From: Loripinus fragilis
Taxonomy: Eukaryota > Mollusca > Bivalvia > Lucinida > Lucinidae
Direction: 5' to 3'
Assembly (NCBI GenBank): GCA_964019695.1
Contig: OZ026514.1
Location: forward strand, 100,795,845 to 100,859,844
Length of the DNA stretch: 64,000 nt
Both the position numbers and the translations under genes were made by a program. The notes below the pieces were generated by a model that saw nothing but the letters and a program-made list of their open reading frames with translations, did no database searches and was not told the origin of the DNA. This document shows, piece after piece, positions 56,669 to 64,000 of the stretch. Every line of letters starts with the position of its first letter. Positions within the stretch are counted from its first letter, which is position 1.

Positions 56669-57234
56669 GTAAGGTCAACCATAAAGAACGTTCAGAGCTC
56701 ATACGAACTCCAGGCAACAAGATTCCATGATTTTTCCATCACTTTTCCATGGTATTTTGTGATTTTCCATGATGCCAAACAATAATACAAAACTGATTTA
56801 GTTCACTGATAGCCAGCATTCCTGACATACTTCAAGACATTTTGTTTGAATTATTGTGATCATGTCCATTTTTAGTGCTTACATACATATTCCTAAGAAG
56901 AGTTGCTTCTAGGATTTTTAGAAAGGGCCAAATCTAGGTACTTTGTGGGTCAAAATTTTGGACCAATTTCAGAATATGTCACCAGCTAAATTTAAGGGTA
57001 CTTTCCCTTATGTTATTAAATAATAAATCTGAAATAAAATTTTGATGTTAAGGTGAGAGAAAGATGAGAGAATGGGTTTTTAGTTTTTCTGTATTATAGT
57101 ATTGGAGTCTGGATGGAAGAGTCAGAAATAAGGTTTTAGAAGAGAAAAATTTGTTAAAAAGTTAGAAATTTTGACATTTTACAGTGAAGTTAAAAAGTCC
57201 TATTTCCCAATATGTTTCTGTCCATTAAATTCAG

Positions 57235-57990
57235 TATTTAATGGCTTAGAACCATTTGCACAGTTTTTAACAAGGGCTTTGTGAAGAACAATTCTGTGAA
57301 ATTATTTTGAATTTGGACCAGAGGTTCAGGAGATGTTGTTTAAAGACATTTCTTATCTAGAGCTCTGGCAGCCCCTTTGTTCAGTGGAGGGGAAGCATTT
57401 GTGCAATTTTGGTAGAATGCATCATGAGGTACAATTCTGTGAAATTATTTTGAATTTGGACCAGTGGTTCAGGAGCTTACGTCGTTTAAAGACATTTCGT
57501 ATCTAGAGATACAGCGGCCCCTGTGTTCAGCGAGGAACCATTGTGCAATTTTGGTAGATAGCATCATGAGGAACAATTCAGCGAAATTAATTTGAATTTG
57601 GAACAGTGGTTCAAGAGGAGAGGTGGTTTATAGACATTTCTTATCTAGAGCTCTGGCAGCCCTTTTGTTCGGCGGCGCGAAACCATTTGTGCAGTTTTGG
57701 TAGGAGGCATCATAAGGAACTATTCAGTGAAATTAATTTGAATTCCGAACAGTGGTTCACGGAGAGGTTGTTTAAAGATATCTCTTATCTAGAGCTCTGG
57801 CACTCTCTTTGTTCGGCGGAGCGGATCCATTTATGCAACTTTGGGAGATTGCATCATGGGGAACATTTATATGAAGTTATTTGAGATTTGGACCAGTGGT
57901 TCAGGAGATGTCGTTTAAAGAAAAAGTTTACAGATGAAGGGCGCACACATGACGGACGAATGCTCATCTTGAGAAGGCTCAGGTGAGCTT
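57235..57990. repeat. ~145-bp tandem array ending CTCAGGTGAGCT
   Basis: About five units with TTATCTAGAGCTCTGGCAGC, CATTTGTGCAATTTTGGTAG and AATTTGGACCAGTGGTTCAG. It ends AGAAGGCTCAGGTGAGCTTA like the other tandem-bearing elements. Confidence 0.88.
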
Positions 57991-58189
57991 AAAACTCACC
58001 AGGTTATCTACTCATCATCCTTTATCAGATGAACAAGTTTGAATCCTTTAGCTATAATAATTTTTTAGATATCTTGAAAAAAAGTTTTCAATGGCCAATA
58101 ACTTTGACTACAGAGTAATTTTGCATGGGTTTTGATGTCTGTTGATTTTTTAAAACAACATCCTTTTCGAAAAACTCTTTCAGGAATAC

Positions 58190-58450
58190 CATCAGAGTGT
58201 CAAACAGTTTGTATCCAGATCAGGCCCAACACTTTGTTAACCCGATCTGGGACCAAACTGTTTACAAAAGTTATCAGCAGACGACATGTAGGTAAAGGTT
58301 CAATCCACATATTTTTAGTTGGCCTTACCAATTAATCCTTTTTATTAATGAAACCCCCAAACGAGTACTTTTGCAAACATGAAGACCCAGATGAAACGCA
58401 GCATAATGCTGCATTTCATCAGGGTCTACACTGCTTATAAAGGCGAAATA
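58190..58450. repeat. Two palindromic MITEs
   Basis: A CAGTTTGTATCCAGATCAGG element (58195-58280) and a GACCCAGATGAAACGCAGCA palindrome (58380-58440). The second recurs at 61655-61720. Confidence 0.75.
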
Positions 58451-58589
58451 TATCTTCAGACAACAGAATACAATATTTTTAAAAGTATAACCCGACACCC
58501 CTAGTCATGTCAATGGCCTATCCCAAGTTTATTGTATCAACACAGAAGGAAGAATCCATTAGTATACAAAGGGGTAATTATACACTGAC

Positions 58590-58648
58590 CTGGCTTGTTC
58601 CATATCTCCTGTCTCACAAGCAGAAGCAATCAGCAGTTGGTGAGTTAC
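58590..58648 (-). CDS. LRPPRC: LRPPRC-like exon 2 of window (PPR)
   Basis: This 59-nt exon has acceptor TTTCAG and donor GTCAGT. It has 19 codons plus two bases of a serine split with the next exon. The peptide VTHQLLIASACETGDMEQA is the first helix and turn of a PPR motif and continues the previous exon in phase 0. It matches the equivalent LRPPRC segment closely. A TIR element (CGGTAAATG end) begins only 18 nt upstream of the acceptor, so the intron has very little unique sequence there. Confidence 0.88.
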
Positions 58649-58666
58649 CTGAAATTATGAAGTTTA

Positions 58667-59123
58667 CGGTAAATGTTCTAAAATTTGGAACACATTTCTC
58701 CCAGGGGGGGGGGGGGGGGGGGGGGGGGGGTACTCTGATATTTTCATACATACGTAGGCTCGGGTCATTTTTTGGGGGTTAAAAATTTTGAATTTCATTA
58801 TTTTTTGGGGTTTTCAGAAAAATGAATATTTTGGGGGGTATTAAGATTAAGTGGATATTTTTTGGGGGTCATCACAAAATTGGACTATAATTAAAGGTCG
58901 TTTCTATGCATTTTAGGATCTTTTCTTAAGGTCATTATACTTAGGTACAGAATTGGCGATATTTTTTGGGGTTGGTAAAATTTCAAATATTTTTTTGGGT
59001 GCTTGAAACTCCTGATATTTTTGGGGGTGAATTGTAGATGCTGAGCCGGAGCCTACGTATATAGAAAAAATGAGAGTACCCCCCAACTAATCATAAATGT
59101 TCAAAATTTTAGAACATTTACCG
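58667..59123. repeat. CGGTAAATGTTC element enclosing a G-tract MITE
   Basis: Outer inverted ends CGGTAAATGTTCTAAAATTT; inner GGGGGGTACTCTGATATTTT / AGAGTACCCCCC (58705-59090) with many TTTTTTGGGGG motifs and a run of about 25 G. Confidence 0.82.
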
Positions 59124-59334
59124 GCCATCCAGGGTTCATACAGGAAAGTTTGTATCAAATTCATGGACTTTTCAAGGATTCCTTAGGCTCTCCTATGGTT
59201 TTCAAGGACTTCAAGTTTATGAAAAACACTGATTTAGGCAAAAGAAATATATAAAATAAAACCAGCTAGTTCCTCTAGCTAAGCAGGCTGGTTTGGATTA
59301 TGACCTGGTCGCAAAACCCCGATGACAGGTTTTC

Positions 59335-59670
59335 TCCATGCGCGGATCCAGAAAGTTTTGCCAGAGGGGGTCAAACTTTGACAAGTTTTTTTTTTATTTT
59401 TTAACTTTGACAAGGTTTTTTTTTTCATAAAGGGGAGAGACGATCCAAGCAAATACCACTATAAACAGGCCTTCATTGGCCCTCCAGCAAAACACCATTT
59501 GAAAGGCGTTTCTTTGGCGTGCCGATAATGGCCCAAAATTAAGTGCTGGCTTGGTAGCTTTTGTGATTTTTCAGGGTATCCAGACCAGTATTGCTAAGAA
59601 ACCCTGTATTTTTGTGATTTTTCAGAAGGGGAGGGGGTCTGGACCCCCTGTTCCCCACTCTGGATCCGCC
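59335..59670. repeat. CGGATCCAG-ended MITE, copy 5
   Basis: CATGCGCGGATCCAGAAAGT at the left and CTCTGGATCCGCC at the right, with GGCGTTTCTTTGGCGTGCCG inside. Confidence 0.8.
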
Positions 59671-59774
59671 GAAGTTCTCGCGTCGAACCCCATATCCCTC
59701 CCATGTGCAATGTTATGTGATAAGTATCAAATCTCATGAACTAGATCAAATGCTTAAAATATATGTATTAAAAT

Positions 59775-60070
59775 TTGTTTGTTTGGTTTGAGGTTTTACA
59801 CCCATGTCAATAGCTATTGTCATGTTGAGACAGTCAGTTCACCTAACTTTTTCCTGGGCAAGCTTGACTAAGCAGTTGACCAGTGCTTTGTGCACATACT
59901 TTCGCTTGTAACTGACAACAACCCTTCTTGAATCAGGACAAGAAGGAGATTGACCATAGAAATTATTTCACGATCAATCTCCACTAAAGTATGGGACCCT
60001 GCCGGGATCAAACTCACGATCCCTGGATCTGCAGTCAGACTCACTACCCACTGGGCTATGGGGCCGGTAT
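59775..60070 (-). repeat. SINE family 2, minus-strand copy
   Basis: Near full length, ending (tRNA head) CACTGGGCTATGGGGCCGG. Confidence 0.87.
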
Positions 60071-60114
60071 ATGTGCATGGATATGTTTCTCAATATTACT
60101 GATTGCAAGCCTTT

Positions 60115-60290
60115 AGTTTTAAAAAAGTGCGTAACAAAAAATTAGTTTTCTTATTTCTCAACCAAAACATATGTTGTGGGTACTCAAAAGAACCGTCTCA
60201 ATGAGACGGTTCTTTTGAGCACCCAAAACATATGTTAAGAATGATGGGTAAGATATTATTTACAATTGTACGCTGAAAAAACCTGTGCTG
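60115..60290. repeat. GAGACGGTTC palindrome MITE, best copy
   Basis: AACCAAAACATATGTTGTGG, GTACTCAAAAGAACCGTCTC and the inverse. It ends about 26 nt from the exon donor at 60314. Confidence 0.88.
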
Positions 60291-60314
60291 ATTGATATCT
60301 ATAGAGAAACTTAC

Positions 60315-60445
60315 CCTGTTTGGAGTCAACTGTTTACTATTCATCTCTTCCATGGCCTCAGATGGTGATATAGGATCTTGGTTGTTCAACAGCATCTTCA
60401 TATATGTATTGTATATGGTGATGTCATATTTAACCTGATCATCCC
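60315..60445 (-). CDS. LRPPRC: LRPPRC-like exon 1 of window (PPR)
   Basis: This 131-nt exon has acceptor TTTCAG and donor GTAAGT. It carries two bases of a split codon and then 43 codons, residues 1-43. It contains the PPR signature YNTYMKMLLN followed by a second helix ending MEEMNSKQLTPNR. The matching vertebrate LRPPRC segment has YNALLKVYLQN and ends IQPNR, which is strong support for the identity. The intron on its 5' side runs to the right edge of the window. A palindromic MITE ends about 26 nt from its donor. Confidence 0.88.
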
Positions 60446-60479
60446 CTGAAAGACATCGTCAAAGCTTAGTAAATGGGTG

Positions 60480-60720
60480 AAAGTTCAAAATTTCTAAAAT
60501 CCTGAACTTTAGAAATTCAAATTTTTAAATGTGCATGATGCCTAAAAAAATGAATAATTTCATGTTTAAATGGTTAATTGTGTCTATATAATTTGAAAAT
60601 TAACCAGAGAAGCTATTATAATCTCCCTAAATCAGCATTTTGAGGCTGACTTTCCATTGAAAGTCAGCCTCAAAATCCTGAATTCAGGATTAATCCTGAA
60701 AACTTTCACCCATGTTAATA
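60480..60720. repeat. GGCTGACTTTC palindrome MITE, copy 2
   Basis: Nearly the same as 26690-26910, with flanking inverted AAAATCCTGAACTTT motifs. Confidence 0.78.
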
Positions 60721-60729
60721 TACAACTAC

Positions 60730-61080
60730 ATGTGTGAAATTGCAAAAATTTTCAAAATCCTGAACTTTCAAATCACTAAACTTGCAGTGTGCCTTCAAAA
60801 TATTAATTATTACAAGTTGTGATGTGAAGAACGGAAATTTGTAATGCAAATGAATGCAATACAATAGAAATAAATTAATAGAACCAACTATTTTAAGATT
60901 TTAATGCTATTTTTACAATGTTAACAACAGTCCAGCTGGCCCCTAATTTTCCCATTGTCAACCTCTGATTTTCCGTCTTTTTAGGCAGTCTACTGTTCTT
61001 CTGGTATCATGATACTTCTGTGTTAGGTCAGGCCAAATAAAAAATACCTGTGTTTAGGGTAACCCGACCCTACCTAAATT
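60730..61080. other. Intron, nothing clearly recognised
   Basis: AT-rich sequence with short fragments of AATCCTGAACTTTCA repeats and no exon-like frame. Confidence 0.45.
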
Positions 61081-61860
61081 AACTGGTGAATCCTAGATTT
61101 TTTTCATGTTTTCTGGAAAAAAATATGATTTGATGCATTTTGAAAGGCAAAATGCCTTTCAAAATGCATCAAATCATAAATTAAAAAAAATATGTGTGCC
61201 TACCCTACCTAAAATGTTCAGACCCGTTACCCAAAACACACTTATTTTTTTATTTGGCCTTAGAGACCTACTTGTCTGTAGCGCTATACAATATTTGCGG
61301 GGTCTGGACCCCCCTGTTTGTGCACAAAAGCATTATTTCACACAGTGGTTGTAACCACAAAAACTAATGACATGAAATACACCAGGTAATTTTAATGCTC
61401 CACAAAGGGAGATAATCCAGATTAAAAAATATATGGGTCATTTATTTTTTGATGAGAAATCCATCTATGAAATTTCAAAACCCTATCTTAAATAAGTAAC
61501 GGGCAGACGCACAAACAGACGGACAAGCTCAAAGCAATATGCCCCTTAAACTTTTTCAAAGTTGGGGGAATATGCCCCTTCAACTTTTTCAAAGTTGGGG
61601 GCATAAAAATGTATTCTTTTGTCTATAGATCATCTTTTTTTTTGTTTACAGTGTAGACCCTGGTGAAATGCAGCATCAAGCTGCATATCATCTGTGTCTT
61701 CACTGTTTGCAAAAGTACCCGTTTCGGGGTTTCCTGTATCCTGGCACAATCTATTTTCGACCGCCGCCTAATTTCGACCACCTAATACTTTGTTTCACAA
61801 AAATCTTAATAGTCTGAATTTTGCAGCTGTGATGGTATCATTGTTTACAGAAGGGATAGA

Positions 61861-62247
61861 CAGGGACCAAGCTGGCCCAGAATTTTAGGGAGAAGTGACT
61901 TCTCCCTGCAGGAAAATTAGGGAGAAGTGACAGTCAGATAGGGAGAAGTTATAGCGCAAAATTACGACATTTTCTGTCAATTTAGAAGCAAATTAGCCAT
62001 TACACATACTATTGCCATTTAATGGAAGGAGGAACATGATGCAGTGGTAGTAGATTGTCTGATAATGTCACCACAGCTTGCATTTGTGTGGTGACAGAAT
62101 GAAAATGAGTCCCCCTAAAAAAAAAAAATTTTTTTTTTTTTTTTTTTTTTTTAGGGAGACTCCCACTTCTCCCTGGGTCCCATTTAGGGCAAATTTCGGC
62201 CCCTAGGGCGACTATTTTGCCCTAGTTGCCCCCTAGCTTGATCCCTG
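61861..62247. repeat. hAT-like short element
   Basis: Ends CAGGGACCAAGCT and AGCTTGATCCCTG are inverted 13-mers with one mismatch. The interior repeats AGGGAGAAGTGAC, with an A/T homopolymer at 62117. No clear 8-bp duplication. Confidence 0.6.
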
Positions 62248-62279
62248 ATAGGCATGTAAAGTAGTGGTTTACTACTTTT

Positions 62280-63265
62280 CAACTTTGGTAGTTGAATGTG
62301 ATTATGAATAAACATTGTATTAGAGGACCCCGTTTTCTTTAGCTTTTTCTTATTACCAAATTACTGCTTGTTTTAATGGTTACGGTTTCTTAATTTTTGA
62401 TACAAAATTCATATTTTATACATCTGCATGATTAACTGTGTTGCCTGTGAACATTGTTGCCAATTAATATTGAAAAGCTTACAGAATAAATTTATTTTGA
62501 GGTAAACTTTTGATATACAGGTACCATGCTTACTGCTAAAACACAATTTTCTTCTTTTTCTTTACTTTTAAAAATGGTTCAGGCCTCAGAAAATGTCAAA
62601 TAAATCACTTAATCATCATCTAAAACATTTACTTTTTTAAAATGGTGTGAGGCATAATTTCTCTGGTGTTGAAATACATGTGCTTTGGCTCTGCTGATAG
62701 TACAGAAAAACATAACACGTAATTCATTCCATACATAGTGCATATTTTCCTGGTTTGTTGGACTACATTACCATTTTCAAAAATAGTTTGCATGTGTTTT
62801 GCTTTTGTAAGATTGAACTGCAAGATAAGAAACATATTCAGGGCTATTTGGTTTTGACAGAAAATATTTACCCTGGGCGGTCAGAAATAGGCTATTTAAT
62901 TCCTGAATTTGCTACCACTGACCACTTTCTAAATGAAAGGCCTTGTCAGACTTACAAGATGTAACTCAAAAATTATCTATAGCTCTATATTTGTTGTTCT
63001 TGAACTGATAGAGAATATGAAGTAATAACAAAAACAATAGGACTTGAAAGTAAATAAAATGACACAAAATACTTCTTAGGCAGTCGAAAACTGATTTTGT
63101 CAGGATATTCAAAGGGTTAAGTAATAAGTGCAGAAAATTCAAATGATTCATGATCAATCTAGATCTTGTCAACAAGAAAGCACAAGGGTAGTTTCATCAA
63201 AATCTGTAAAAAAAAAAGACGCTAAAGTCTGAAAACAAAAGCAAGATGCCATCCGGATGCCAGTT
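62280..63265. other. Intron, nothing clearly recognised
   Basis: AT-rich sequence with short frames of 60-70 codons on both strands, none with splice-site support or homology. Confidence 0.45.
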
Positions 63266-63267
63266 GT

Positions 63268-63798
63268 AAAGAGGTACATGCATTAAGGGGCTATTTTGGC
63301 ACCCTCTAGAGCAAAAAAACTGCAAATTGCTTTTCACCAATTACCTTGATTGGTTTATTAATAGAATAACTGAAGTGTAAAATTTCAGTATTTATTTAAA
63401 ATTTGACCGCTGCTATGGTAACAAAAATGGCCGACAAAATAGGCTTAAAACAGAGAAACTGCCATTTTGGACCAAATTTAAGGCATTTTAAGAATTAGAT
63501 ATCAGCACAGCTAAATATCAAAAAATCCTTTTTAATATGTTGTGTGCCATGGTAATTCTCATCTTCTGTTAAAATATATTTTTGGTATTTGCTTGTGCTC
63601 TATGTTAATTTCTCAGTCAAACCTCTCAATTTTGCTCCAAAATGGTCAATTTCCTATTTTCAGCCTATTTTGGCAGCCATTTTTGTTACCATAGCAACAG
63701 TAAGTCAAAGTAATATGAGACTTTTACACTTTGGTTCTTTTTCTAATAAACTAATCAGAACAAATTGGTGAAAAAACAGTTTTTATATTTTAGCCTCA

Positions 63799-63830
<32 letters not shown>

Positions 63831-63853
63831 AAAAAAGCCCCTTAATGCACGTA
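63268..63853. repeat. ~580-bp quasi-palindromic element, copy 3
   Basis: TGCATTAAGGGGCTATTTTG to AAAAAGCCCCTTAATGCACG. The right end holds a run of about 29 G (63800-63828), at the position where copy 51715-52258 has a short G run. Confidence 0.87.
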
Positions 63854-64000
63854 GCTCTTTGTAACTCCGAATTTACATAAATGAAAAATTGGTTAAAAAC
63901 AAAACCAAGAACAATAAGTTTTAACACTGAACAGAACAAAACTCACTTAAAAATGCAAACTGTTATAAATTTTTCAAAGCGTGAACATTTTTAGTTACCT

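Larger units (their letters stand above)
6515..60445 (-). other. LRPPRC: LRPPRC-like gene, internal part, 16 exons
   Basis: Sixteen minus-strand exons, each bounded by an AG acceptor and GT donor, splice into one uninterrupted frame of 1490 nt (about 496 residues). All split codons resolve sensibly. Numbering from the first complete codon, PPR-type helix pairs are visible at about residues 8-43, 44-78, 79-113 and 114-148; the rest is helical and PPR-like but more diverged. From memory, the order and motifs follow vertebrate LRPPRC, notably RLIAS/GD.E.AS next to LLIASACETGDMEQAS, then the GYAE segment. Vertebrate LRPPRC is a mitochondrial matrix RNA-binding protein of about 1390 residues that works with SLIRP to stabilise and polyadenylate mitochondrial mRNAs. 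The start, transit peptide and C-terminal half are outside the window. Another large PPR protein is the main alternative. The identity is recalled, not searched. Confidence 0.85.

Noticed and set aside
62629..62835. Possible further exon of the gene
   Set aside because: The 68-codon minus-strand frame lacks PPR features and suitable splice sites in the required phase.

Overview
The window is eukaryotic, probably from a bivalve mollusc. The evidence is small GT/AG-bounded exons separated by kilobases of intron, two tRNA-derived SINE families, many palindromic non-autonomous DNA transposons (MITEs), and tandem-repeat-bearing elements whose ends read GCTCACCTGA / TCAGGTGAGC. Elements like these are familiar from clam and oyster genomes, but the species cannot be fixed from sequence alone.

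One host gene is supported. It lies on the minus strand and crosses almost the whole window, from 60445 down to 6515. Sixteen exons (38 to 174 nt) join in a single open frame of 1490 nt, about 496 residues, with every split codon completed correctly. The amino-terminal part consists of clear pentatricopeptide (PPR) repeats. Compared from memory, the product follows vertebrate LRPPRC, the mitochondrial leucine-rich PPR-motif protein that stabilises mitochondrial mRNAs with SLIRP. Only an internal part is present: the start and first exons lie beyond the right edge, and the carboxy-terminal part lies beyond the left edge.

The rest is intron and 3' flanking intron filled with repeats. 1-5460: an element with roughly 530-bp inverted termini, carrying a nested pogo-like transposon. 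6.6-7.1 kb: a 128-bp tandem array touching an exon. 9-15 kb: two TIR elements, SINEs and CT microsatellites. 15-18 kb: two tandem arrays. 18-34 kb: exons among MITEs, SINEs and tandem elements. 35.0-40.8 kb: a decayed PIF/Harbinger transposon with a transposase remnant and a nested hAT element that has a perfect 8-bp target duplication. 42-44 kb: a 180-bp tandem family and a broken Tc1/mariner transposase. 48.5-51.0 kb: a MITE split by a 2.2-kb insertion containing palindromic satellite units in both orientations. 53-64 kb: exons among further MITEs, homopolymer G tracts, a pentanucleotide array and a hAT-like element.

The recurring observation is how closely repeats press on splice sites: several exons have a transposon or tandem array within about 0 to 30 nt of the exon edge, and in two cases the splice-acceptor sequence itself belongs to a tandem array. 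No autonomous mobile element, RNA gene, CRISPR array or prokaryotic-style operon is present. I found no convincing wholly new biological system; the most unusual structure is the split MITE with its inverted satellite insert.
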